Part shown: positions 25,480 to 33,400 of the stretch, in pieces
Layout of the letters: every line of letters begins with the position of its first letter
Position numbering within the stretch: position 1 is the stretch's first letter
Origin: Hyphomicrobiales bacterium
GTDB taxonomy: Bacteria > Pseudomonadota > Alphaproteobacteria > Rhizobiales > Beijerinckiaceae
Assembly: GCA_900470775.1 (NCBI GenBank)
Contig: UCBZ01000064.1
Location: 1 to 39,313, forward strand
Length of the DNA stretch: 39,313 nucleotides
Reading direction: 5' to 3'
Program-made: the position numbers and the translations under genes
Notes under the pieces: generated by a model
What the model was told of the DNA's origin: nothing
Databases searched by the model: none
What the model saw: only the letters and a program-made list of their open reading frames with translations

Positions 25480-25515
25480 GCGCACTTATCGCACCTAGCG
25501 CACATAGCGCGTCGA
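25480..25515. repeat. Four imperfect 9-bp tandem repeats
   Basis: Consecutive 9-mers GCGCACTTA, TCGCACCTA, GCGCACATA and the more diverged GCGCGTCGA. They lie in the gap between the hypothetical gene and the AlpA-like gene, 57 bp before the latter's start. Phased short repeats here could be arm-type integrase sites or operator sites for the AlpA-like protein. Confidence 0.6.
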
Positions 25516-25572
25516 TTTCCGCGCACGAAGCCACAATCATCCTTGCACAGATAAACAACGTGCGAGGAAGTC

Positions 25573-25788
25573 ATGCAGCGCACCAAGCTTCCGGTTCTAA
25601 CGGACCTCGAAAGCCGCCGCTTATTGCCCACCGACGAAGCGGCGCGTGTATCGGGTTACTCCACGGCGCATTTTCGTGTGTTGGTTCGGCAGGGCATTGC
25701 TCCCAAGCCCGTAAAGCTGAGCACGCGAAAGCTCGGCTGGCGCGCGGGTGATCTTGTCGCTTGGATCGACTCCAAGGTCGGGGCCTGA
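25573..25788 (+). CDS. AlpA-family DNA-binding protein (excisionase/regulator-like)
   Basis: A 71-residue protein with the AlpA/MerR-like winged-helix fold: LLPTDEAARVSGYSTAHFR forms the helix-turn-helix, followed by GIAPKPVKLSTRKLGWRAGDLVAWID, the usual wing and C-terminal helix. AlpA proteins regulate integrase genes or act as directionality factors in P4-like elements. GAGGAAG precedes the ATG. It is downstream of the 9-bp repeats and heads a run of small co-directional genes. Confidence 0.85.
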   Translation: MQRTKLPVLTDLESRRLLPTDEAARVSGYSTAHFRVLVRQGIAPKPVKLSTRKLGWRAGDLVAWIDSKVGA

Positions 25789-25791
25789 CCG

Positions 25792-26007
25792 ATGTCCGGC
25801 TTCCGCCACGACCACGACACGGGCGAGCGCGTGTACACCGAGGACACGCCGGCTCCAGAGCTTGAGCCCGCGCCGTCCATCGGTCCGCCGATGATGCCGC
25901 GCGCCAACTGGGTCGACGGCTTCCTGGGCGGTGCCAACGAGCGGATGCCGTTCTCTCTCCCTCCCCGCAACCGAAGAGCACCGCGCAAATCGCGTCGGCG
26001 CGTCTGA
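25792..26007 (+). CDS. Hypothetical protein
   Basis: A 71-residue protein starting 3 bp after the AlpA-like stop, so in the same operon. Acidic and proline-rich in the first half (TPAPELEPAPSIGPP), basic at the end (RNRRAPRKSRRRV). Similar tails occur in small phage proteins, but no family is recognised. Confidence 0.55.
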   Translation: MSGFRHDHDTGERVYTEDTPAPELEPAPSIGPPMMPRANWVDGFLGGANERMPFSLPPRNRRAPRKSRRRV

Positions 26008-26012
26008 AAGGC

Positions 26013-26252
26013 ATGATCATGACTGTCGACGAAGAAATTCAGCAGCTCCGCGATCGGATCGACGCGAACGCTGTCTCCATAAACCAGACCGTCGCGACCC
26101 AGAGCATCGTCGCGCTTCCGGCCAGTCGCGGCGATCCGGTTGCGATCAAGCAATACGCGGTGCTGGCGACGACCCTGGCCGCCCTGCAGCGCGACACGGA
26201 CATGCTCCAGTTCGCCCACGCCGAGCTGACCGCGACTGCGGCCGCTCGCTGA
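26013..26252 (+). CDS. Hypothetical helical protein
   Basis: A 79-residue, probably all-helical protein (DEEIQQLRDRIDANAVS; LAALQRDTDMLQFAHAEL). The start is ATG 26013 or the ATG at 26019. It belongs to the run of small genes after the AlpA-like gene. Function unknown. Confidence 0.55.
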   Translation: MIMTVDEEIQQLRDRIDANAVSINQTVATQSIVALPASRGDPVAIKQYAVLATTLAALQRDTDMLQFAHAELTATAAAR

Positions 26253-26281
26253 TTTCCCGCCACCCACGAAGGAGAACGACA

Positions 26282-26863
26282 ATGTCTGCAGAGTTGAGCG
26301 CCGCCGAGCGGCGAGAGATGCCGGATCAGATCGATGCCCTGAGCCAGCGGGCCGCCGCGAAAGCCCGTGAGATCGAAGCTGCGGAACGCCAGATCGACGA
26401 GCTGTCCGACGATGTCACGGCCGGCAAGCCGGGAGCAAAGGCCTCCGTACTCAAGCTGTCTGCATCGGTCAGCGAGAACGCGATCGAGCGGAACGCAATC
26501 GTCAACACGATGACGAAGCTGCAGGCTCGATGGGACGGCGATGCACCATTCAGGCAGGCGCTGGCCGATGCTGAGCGCCGTAAGAAGTGCCTGGCTGCGA
26601 TCGGTATCTCGGTGGAGAGGGCCAAGACGGTCGACGCGAAGGCGCTCGAGCTCGTCGCTGCGATCGTGGCACATCAGGAATCGCTCAACGAGCCGGTCAA
26701 CCTCGGCGTCGAGCCGAACGTCGCCTTTCAGCTCGCCCCGCAGTTCTGGTTCGACCACGTGCTGGTTGCCGCTGGCGCCAACCGGTTCCGGCCGGACCTG
26801 CAGCGCAATCCAGGCGGCCCCAATTCGTTCGAAGAACACACCCGCGAGCGCATGCGCATCTGA
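26282..26863 (+). CDS. Hypothetical coiled-coil protein
   Basis: A 193-residue protein with a long charged helical N-terminal half (QRAAAKAREIEAAERQIDEL), likely a coiled coil, and a different C-terminal part ending in HTRERMRI. GAAGGAG lies before the ATG at 26282. The longer frame from 25931 overlaps two other genes and is not preferred. No known family. The same strand and spacing as its neighbours suggest one operon. Confidence 0.65.
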   Translation: MSAELSAAERREMPDQIDALSQRAAAKAREIEAAERQIDELSDDVTAGKPGAKASVLKLSASVSENAIERNAIVNTMTKLQARWDGDAPFRQALADAERRKKCLAAIGISVERAKTVDAKALELVAAIVAHQESLNEPVNLGVEPNVAFQLAPQFWFDHVLVAAGANRFRPDLQRNPGGPNSFEEHTRERMRI

Positions 26864-26871
26864 CCCTCCAA

Positions 26872-26890
26872 CCCCGGCCTAGCGCCGGGG
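26872..26890 (+). terminator. Possible weak terminator or intercistronic hairpin
   Basis: A 7-bp stem CCCCGGC/GCCGGGG with a 5-base loop, then CTTCTCC. The gap between the two small genes is short and the T-tract is poor, so partial termination at most. Confidence 0.35.
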
Positions 26891-26911
26891 CTTCTCCATC
26901 GGAGTGCCGAC

Positions 26912-27166
26912 ATGGACGTTCTCGACGATCTCGACCGGAAAATCGCCGCGGCCAAAGCCACCCTCAACAGCGAGCTTGGCGACCAGGCTGCCTGCGCCGC
27001 CCGATCCGAAGCCTTCAAGGGCAAGCTCGATGATCGGTCCTTCGCAAAATATCAGCGCGAACATTGGCTCGGTCTCGACCTGAAGAACCGCGTCCGCTTT
27101 GCCGAGCTGCGCCTCGAAAGCCTCGAACGCATCCGCAACGAACTTCTCGACGCCGATCAGGATTGA
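26912..27166 (+). CDS. Hypothetical protein
   Basis: An 84-residue, probably helical and amphipathic protein (DDLDRKIAAAKATLNSEL). Similar in character, though not visibly in sequence, to the neighbouring small helical proteins. GGAGTGCCGAC precedes the ATG. No family recognised. Confidence 0.55.
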   Translation: MDVLDDLDRKIAAAKATLNSELGDQAACAARSEAFKGKLDDRSFAKYQREHWLGLDLKNRVRFAELRLESLERIRNELLDADQD

Positions 27167-27171
27167 TCGCC

Positions 27172-27381
27172 ATGCCGGTGCCAGACAGCGAATTCATCGC
27201 CGAACTCGATCGCAACGTCGCCAAGGCTGAGCTCGCGCTCGCCGCCGATGTCGCCAAGCTGCCGACGGCCGATCAGCACCAGAAGCAGCGCGTGCGTGGT
27301 GATATCCGAGCGACTTTGAAATGCCTTTCGATCCTGGGGCGCATCCGCCGCCAGTGGATCGCCTGCGGATACGAGCACTGA
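27172..27381 (+). CDS. Hypothetical protein
   Basis: A 69-residue helical protein beginning 5 bp after the previous stop. DSEFIAELDRNVAKAELALA resembles the start of the previous protein (DDLDRKIAAAKATL), so the two may be a duplicated pair. The basic C-terminus ends RIRRQWIACGYEH. Directly followed by the probable replication gene. Function unknown. Confidence 0.55.
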   Translation: MPVPDSEFIAELDRNVAKAELALAADVAKLPTADQHQKQRVRGDIRATLKCLSILGRIRRQWIACGYEH

Positions 27382-27386
27382 CGCCG

Positions 27387-28211
27387 ATGCTCGACCGGCC
27401 CGCCAGAGCGACGACATCGCAGCCGAAGGACCGGACCCCCGCGGCGGCTCTGGGCGATGTCGATCTGGTCACATTCAACAGCGACGCGACTTTCCGACGG
27501 GCACGCCAGGAATGGCTTCGCGATATCATGCGCCAGGGTGATTTTCAGGTGCTCGCCGTCTGCTTCGCGCTGTCGTCCTATCTGGGCTTCAAGTCCGGTG
27601 GCGTCGCGTGGGTCGATCAGCACCGCCTCGCGGCCGATCTGAATTGCGACGTGCGCACAGTCGGCCGGCGCATCCGTGATGCCGTTGAGCAAGGATGGCT
27701 CCGGACGCAGCGGCGCGCGAACAACACCAGCACATACCGCATGGCCCGCAGCCGGTCCGTCCTTGCCTCGGTCGAGCTTGGATACGAGAACCGCATGGCC
27801 GAATTCACCGTCGAAAGTGCCCGCCGCCGGCTCGCGAGGGATGCTCGTGGTTCGGACATTCCTGTCGGAAGCGTTCAGACAGATTTGTCGGAGACGTTCG
27901 GACAGGAATGTCCGTTTGGTTCGGACAGATATGTCGGTCTATCCTCGGGAATACCCACAGCAGGTGATCCAGACAGGCGATCCCCAGAGAGGCTTGGCGA
28001 GGGGGTGCCTGATATAGAGGGCGACGAGGTCGAGCAAAAAAAAATGGCCCGCGAGCAAGTCATCGTGGCGTTGGGCGATGCCGCTGACCGCGTGCCAAAG
28101 GCCAAGCTCGACAAGCTTGCCGATCGCGCCGCACGGTTCGGCATGATCGAGATCGCGGGCGAAATTCGACACGCCGCGGAGACCGCCAGAGGTCAACGTC
28201 TATCTCACTGA
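27387..28211 (+). CDS. HTH protein, probable replication initiator (lambda O-like role)
   Basis: A 274-residue protein. A winged HTH of the HTH_36 type is centred on LAADLNCDVRTVGRRIRDAV with the wing GWLRTQRRANNTSTYRM. The fold is common in phage and plasmid replication proteins. The middle of the gene holds four 23-bp direct repeats, which are not a multiple of three and so reflect selection on DNA. The C-terminal part is charged and helical. An A9 run (28036-28044) spans CAA AAA AAA ATG in frame. Start: ATG 27387; ATG 27321 overlaps the previous gene. Regulator rather than initiator remains possible. Confidence 0.6.
   Translation: MLDRPARATTSQPKDRTPAAALGDVDLVTFNSDATFRRARQEWLRDIMRQGDFQVLAVCFALSSYLGFKSGGVAWVDQHRLAADLNCDVRTVGRRIRDAVEQGWLRTQRRANNTSTYRMARSRSVLASVELGYENRMAEFTVESARRRLARDARGSDIPVGSVQTDLSETFGQECPFGSDRYVGLSSGIPTAGDPDRRSPERLGEGVPDIEGDEVEQKKMAREQVIVALGDAADRVPKAKLDKLADRAARFGMIEIAGEIRHAAETARGQRLSH
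27850..27941. repeat. Four 23-bp iterons, candidate replication origin
   Basis: Units at 27850-27872, 27873-27895, 27896-27918 and 27919-27941, head to tail without gaps. Each begins GTTC and contains the dyad GACA-N4-TGTC, with variable inner bases TTCC, GATT, GGAA and GATA. A 23-bp period places every site on about the same face of the helix. They lie inside the HTH gene, as lambda O iterons lie inside O. Confidence 0.8.
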
Positions 28212-28811
28212 GATCATGAGTGGAAATCGGCCAGCGTGTGCGCGTGCGCGCGAGGGCCGGTTCCGGATGCCTATGTCACTGCGATTACAAGGCAAAACAT
28301 CCCTCACGCGCGCGTGACAAAAACGGCCTCGTGACGTATCCCATTGCACCATCAGCGAAACCTCCTCGCGCGCGAGAGACGGGCTGAAAATGGGCAGAAT
28401 GAGGTGGTTCGCACGCGCAAGGAAGCCTGCAACATTTCCGGCTCGGCTCGCGGGCTGTCGGCCAGGCGGCGCGGCCGGCTCGTCTCGGAAGCCAGTTCGA
28501 GGCTCGAAACGGGCGATTCGCCCCGACCCTCTGATGCGTGATCAGCGGCTCACGTCAGCAAAATCAATGGTTTGTGGCAGAATCGGGCAGTTCGGGTAGC
28601 CAGCGGGTAACTGCGCCCTGCCCGATCGGCCATCTGGGCTGGCTCTCAGCGCCTGGCGCGGGCTGCGGCCGCTCCGATGGCACCCCTTGATCTTGGGCGC
28701 GCGTGCTGCGGCGGGCCGGGGGGCGAAAACGGCGCCGAATTGTGTACGTCCTACCCAACACACGCATTCGACCCCTAGAATATCGGGCCGGCCATTTTTT
28801 TGGGCGCTGGA
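28212..28811. other. 600-bp gap with GC palindromes, no convincing gene
   Basis: Holds the perfect palindromes TCACGCGCGCGTGA (28304-28317, followed by CAAAAAC) and CTCGCGCGCGAG (28365-28376), and an alternating purine-pyrimidine stretch at about 28233-28246. Short plus-strand frames (for example from ATG 28390, 69 residues) lack ribosome sites and family character. The stretch lies between the probable rep gene and the end of the minus-strand pair; it may hold part of the origin or rep-gene termination. Confidence 0.6.
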
Positions 28812-29327
28812 TTATTGCGGATCGCGTTTGCGCAGCGGGCTCCACCGGCCGCGTCGCGCTGCCCCGAAGTTCTCTCCCTCGTTTCTCGGGCGGTACTCCC
28901 CGCGGTCGAAGAAGTCCTTTACTGCGGGCCAATAGCGGCCGCCGAAAATCGGGTTGACGCGCGTAAGCCCGCGCATGGCTTCGAGATGCTTGGCGACGCC
29001 GAGCCACTGCCGCGAGCGCTCGGGGCCAAAGATCAGGTGCGCGAGTTCCTTGTCGGGCACGAACAGCGGGTAGGCGAAGTGGTCGTTCGGCGAGAGGTTG
29101 CCCCAATGGGCATCGAGCCAGTCCTTGCAGGCTCGGAATGGCCGGCCGCCCAGGATGATGTCGACCTTGGGGAAATGCTTGTCCTCGAACGTTTTGAAAT
29201 AGGGTTTCACCTTCTCGATGTGCGACGGCGGGCACAGCAGTCGGGCGAGCTGCGCGTCATCCACGATGAGCGGCACGTCCGCAATTGTCTTCGGCTTGAT
29301 GAAGCGCACTCTCGGGCTTGAGGGCAT
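28812..29327 (-). CDS. Winged-helix/excisionase-like protein of unknown function
   Basis: A 171-residue protein. VDDAQLARLLCPPSHIEKVKP followed later by FPKVDIILGGRPFRACKDWLDAH resembles the AlpA/excisionase-like winged helix (first helix, then the F-P-x...GGR-x-F...WL pattern). The C-terminal half (NDHFAYPLFVPDKELAHLIFG; RVNPIFGGRYWPAVKDFFDRG) repeats a similar F-GGR-W...V-x-x-F pattern, so it may contain a second, degenerate copy. ATG 29327 is chosen over 29444, which overlaps the neighbouring gene. It starts 4 bp after that gene's stop, so the two are probably co-expressed. Confidence 0.6.
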   Translation of the reverse strand: MPSSPRVRFIKPKTIADVPLIVDDAQLARLLCPPSHIEKVKPYFKTFEDKHFPKVDIILGGRPFRACKDWLDAHWGNLSPNDHFAYPLFVPDKELAHLIFGPERSRQWLGVAKHLEAMRGLTRVNPIFGGRYWPAVKDFFDRGEYRPRNEGENFGAARRGRWSPLRKRDPQ

Positions 29328-29331
29328 GCTC

Positions 29332-30180
29332 CTATCGACCCGCAGCAGGTGGGCTGATAGTCGCCGCGTTCGGCAGCAAACCGAGTTTTGCGCGGGCCTG
29401 CTGTTCGGACTGACCGACATAGCGACAAATGAGCGAACGAGCATGCGTGATGTTCGGCATGACTTCGTGGAGCCATGCGATCAGATCGACCATGACCGGA
29501 TTTTGTTGCGCCACCCAACCCCTAATCGGATTTCCAACTCCATCAATGCCTCGAACCGAACCTTGGCCGTCTCCGACGTTAATCGCCGCGCCCCTGTCGA
29601 GCAGAAAAACTGCATCGACGCTCTGTACAAGGCTTATTCCTTGAGAGCGGGCGCTTTCGTTCAGCCGAGTAACGAGCGAGTCAACTGTTGTTTCCGACTC
29701 GTACGCAAATAGAAAGTAGGGCCGGCGATTCACGAAGCGTTCGAAATCCTCAAGTTGTGCGCGGATCGCGTCACCTTCAGCGTGGGTGACTTGCAATAGC
29801 TTGAATGCAGCTGCTTTTCTGACGATTTCATCGACATCGCCAAGCTTTAGGTGCGTTTTGACTTCACCGCCTGCCAACACACCTTCGATGAAATATAGGC
29901 CTGGCTCCGCGGGGCCGGCGAATCTCGGATGGGCTTCATCGATGATGAGGACATCGATCTGGCCTGGCCCATACATTGCGCCTGCGCTCCGGCCCTGAAC
30001 ATCGGTCACCTCACCGTGGCCGACGTCGTGTTTCCGAGGGATGTGATCGCGCAAGAACTCTCGAAAAGCTTCCTCTGTGCGCGAGCCCTTATTCCCTGAA
30101 TGGCTCATCGTGGCTCTAACGCCAGCCAACTCTGCCGACAGCTTCACGCCAATGGCTTCGAAATAGCGAGTGAGGTCCAT
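29332..30180 (-). CDS. DUF6602-like protein, possible PD-(D/E)XK nuclease fold
   Basis: A 282-residue protein. GSRTEEAFREFLRDHIPRK starts the domain, then GEVTD, GPGQIDVLIID (D76) and GGEVKTHL (E106, K108). The D...ExK spacing and the surrounding beta-like strands fit a restriction-endonuclease-like core, and the order matches DUF6602 proteins as I remember them. The rest lacks membrane segments. ATG 30180 (MDLTRYFEAIGVKL) is chosen. Divergent from the HTH gene at 30263, with only 82 bp between. DUF6602 genes tend to lie in mobile or defence regions; an actual defence role is inference. Confidence 0.65.
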   Translation of the reverse strand: MDLTRYFEAIGVKLSAELAGVRATMSHSGNKGSRTEEAFREFLRDHIPRKHDVGHGEVTDVQGRSAGAMYGPGQIDVLIIDEAHPRFAGPAEPGLYFIEGVLAGGEVKTHLKLGDVDEIVRKAAAFKLLQVTHAEGDAIRAQLEDFERFVNRRPYFLFAYESETTVDSLVTRLNESARSQGISLVQSVDAVFLLDRGAAINVGDGQGSVRGIDGVGNPIRGWVAQQNPVMVDLIAWLHEVMPNITHARSLICRYVGQSEQQARAKLGLLPNAATISPPAAGR

Positions 30181-30240
30181 GTCCGGTCCATCGAGTGATG
30201 ACGTCTGTGCGGTGCATAAGAGTAGATGATGGTGGATGCC

Positions 30241-30263
30241 TAGTGGCCGCAAGAGGGCCACTA
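30241..30263. promoter_or_regulatory. Perfect 8-bp inverted repeat at the HTH start codon, probable operator
   Basis: TAGTGGCC-N7-GGCCACTA, whose last base is the A of the ATG at 30263. It includes the ribosome-binding GAGGG and lies between divergent transcription units. A protein bound here (or the hairpin in mRNA) would block expression of the HTH operon; autorepression by the small HTH protein is the simplest reading. Confidence 0.6.
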
Positions 30264-30469
30264 TGCTGCTTCCAGATCAAGTCCGTCCCCAATTGAAGAA
30301 TGCTGAGGCCGCTGCCGCTCTCGGCGTGAAGCCGGCCACTCTCAAGACCTGGCGCTGGCGCGGCGTCGGACCGGCGTTTGTCCGCGTCAACGGCGCGATC
30401 AGGTATGACCCTACGGACATCGCGGTCTATGTCGGCAGCCGGCGCGTCCAGCCGCGAGGACGCGGCTGA
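30263..30469 (+). CDS. Small HTH DNA-binding protein (MerR/AlpA-like)
   Basis: A 68-residue protein: KNAEAAAALGVKPATLKTWR is the helix-turn-helix and GVGPAFVRVNGAIRYDPTDIAVYV the wing with terminal helix, the standard excisionase/MerR-like pattern. ATG 30263 with GAGGG 7 bases upstream is preferred to ATG 30236. The stop overlaps the start of the giant gene by one base (TGATG), showing a coupled operon. Confidence 0.85.
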   Translation: MLLPDQVRPQLKNAEAAAALGVKPATLKTWRWRGVGPAFVRVNGAIRYDPTDIAVYVGSRRVQPRGRG

Positions 30470-33400
30470 TGGTCGATATCCTCGAAGCCTCCGGCGCGCG
30501 TCGGCCCAAGCCGGGTCTGGCCGCCACGCCCACATCGACTGTCAGCGGCGCCGATGTTACGGCGCCTTATACGGAGCTCGCGAAGGCCGTCGGCGCCTTT
30601 GGCAAGGAACTGGAGGATTCCGTCGCCCCGTTTGAAGCCGCACGGGGCGCGAAAGCCGTCACCAAGGATGCGGACGGCAATATTCAGGTCCAGTGGCGGG
30701 CCGAATTCTCACAGGGAGACAAGCTCTACAACGCGGCGGCGCGGCAGGCCGGGCTCGCGCTGGGCAAAACGGCGATCGACAGCAACCTCAAGGCGCTGCG
30801 GGACCAGTTCGACGGCAAGCCAGCGGAGTTCGACGCGGCAGCAAAGGCCTATGTGAAGGAGGCGGGCAAGGGCGGCGATCCGCTGCTGCGGCCGTTCCTG
30901 CAGAACGAGGCCGAGCGCCTGGCCGTGCAATACGGCGACGGGCTGAAATCGGCCAAGCACGATCTCGATCTCCGGCGGTCACTCCAGGCGCTGACGGCTC
31001 GCGAAGGGTTGCTTGCTGACGAACTGGAAGCGCTGGCGGCGCAAGGCGGCGCGGGAACGCCGGACTTTCATCGGAAGCGTCTCGAACTTGATGACATCCG
31101 CTCTCAGAAAGCGGCCAATCCCAAGCTCGCCTACACCCCTGAGCAGCGGAAGGTCGATGACGAGCGGCTTGATGTCGGGCTGAGGGCCGCCGGTATCGTC
31201 GGCATCGCTCGGCGGGACTATGAGCGCGACGGCGATCTCGCGCGGGCGCAGCGCACGGCAGAGCGCGAGCTTGAAGCGCTGCCGCTGCCGACTGCCGACA
31301 AGCTCAAATACCTCGGCCAGGTCAGCGCGCGACTGTCCGGTCAGCATGCCATGCGGCAAGCCGAACTCGCCGAGACGAAAGAGGAGGCCCAATCGCTCAG
31401 CGTGCTGTTCGGTCAGGGCCAACGGGTCGATCTGAAGCGCTATGACGAGGTCGTCGGAAAGCTGCGGGCCGGTAAGGCGTACGCGGCCGCCTATAACCTC
31501 GAGGCGGCAAAGGTGACGGCCGAGACGCGGCCGATCGTGCGCTATGGCACCGCAGCGGAAGCTACGGCGGCCCTGGATCGCGTGCAGACGGGCGGTGGCG
31601 GCGGTGGCGAAGGCCGCGGTCGCACGGTCGCGGAAGCCGGTCCCAGCCCAGCGCGGGCACTGCTGATCTCCAAGCTGAGCGGCAACAGCGAGGCCCATGT
31701 CGACGGATTGCGCGAGGGCTTCGCGTCCAGTCTCGCCACGATGTTCCAGGAGGCACCGGCCGGCATCCGAGAGCGTCTCGGCATCCTGTCGGGGTTCCGC
31801 TCGGTCGAACGGCAGCGCGAGCTCTATGAGGCCTCTGACAAGTCCGGCAAGATGGTCGCGGCGCCGGGGCGGTCCTATCACAACCACGGCGAAGCGGTAG
31901 ACTTGGCCTATGACGGCCGCTCACTGAAGCATGCGCCGAAAGAGGTCCAGGAGTGGGTTGCGGCCAACGCCGGCAAATACGGCCTCAAGATTCCGATGTC
32001 CTACGAGCCCTGGCACATCGAGCCCGCGAGCACGCGCGGCGGCGAAGGCGGTGGCGTCGTTGGCAACCCTATGCTGCCCGAGGTCGTGAAGGCGCTCCAG
32101 TCCACGCTGAACGAGCGCACGAAAGAATCCTGGGCGTCGGTGCGCAAGGCCCTCGACGATGGCCTCTCGCCCTCGGCCAAGGAAGTCGACGACCTGCGGA
32201 CCCTGCTGCCGAAGGTCTCCGATCTGGACCTGCGCAAGGAGATCGCCTCGCGTCTCGGCATCGAGGAGGCGAAGCAGTCCGTCGCCGGCATGCCTTTGCG
32301 CGATCGGGAAAACCTCACAGCCGTCTCGCGCGAGGCTGCTAGGCAGGGCAATGCGTCGGCCGTCGAGCGCGATGTCATCGCTGCCTGGCAGAAGCAGAAT
32401 GACGAGCTGCGCAAGGTGATGACGGAGGAGCCGACGCGATATGGCGCCGTCGATCAGACGCTCGGCCTGCCGGTCCCGAAGCCGCTCGATCTATCGTCCG
32501 CGGAAGCCTTCCGCGCCTCGCTTGGCGAGCGGCAGATCGTGCTCGGCGCCGTCAAGCAGCTCAACCCTGAGGCGCCAGACATCGTCCTGGACGGATCGGA
32601 TCGTGCGCAGCTTGGCGCGGTGCTGGCGCAGGCCGATGCTCCCACAGCCACGATGCTGGTCGGCACGATTGCGCAATTGCCGCCGACGCAGCGCGGCGCC
32701 GTGATGTCGGACGGCGGCATCAAGGACGCGCTGGTCGGAATGTCCCGATCCGGTGACCCCGCCAAGATGTCCGCCGCCTTCACCGCCCTCGATGCCGAGC
32801 GTCGCCGCGACCCGATTGCGTTCGGCAGGACGTTCGGCCCCACGGTGGAAGATCGCCTCGAGGAATGGACCGCGCGCATGTCGATGATGCCGGTTCAGGA
32901 TCTGGCGCGCGAGATGACCCAGGTCGATGACCCGGCGCGCATGAAGGCCCGCGACGCGTTGCGGAAGGAGGCGACGACGAAGGTCGGCAATGTAACGGTT
33001 GCCGAGATCGCCGGGTATTTCGACACGACGCCCGTCATCCCGTTCGACTCGCCGTCGGCGCCGGCCGAGCCGTTGCAAGCCGGAACGCTCAAAGCGGATT
33101 TCGATCAGGAATTCTCGCGGTTCTATGCCGTCGTCGGCGACGAGGGAAAGGCGCGCGAGCTTGCAGTCGAGCGGCTGAAGCGGGTCTGGGGTCCGTCGGC
33201 CCTCAACGGCGGTCGGCTGACCAAGTTTGCTCCCGAAAAGTCCCCTGCCTATCCTGCCATCAACGGTTCGCAAGGTTGGCTCGTCGAACAGCTCAACACC
33301 GATGTTCGGGCGGCGCTCGGCCGCGTCGCCCCTGCGCCTGACGCGCGGCGCGAGCGAGCCTCCGATCGCTTGGCGATGACGGATGCACAGCGCGCGGAAG

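Noticed and set aside
28390..28599. 69-codon plus-strand frame in the 600-bp gap
   Set aside because: No ribosome site, Arg/Gly/Pro-rich composition typical of random GC-rich frames.
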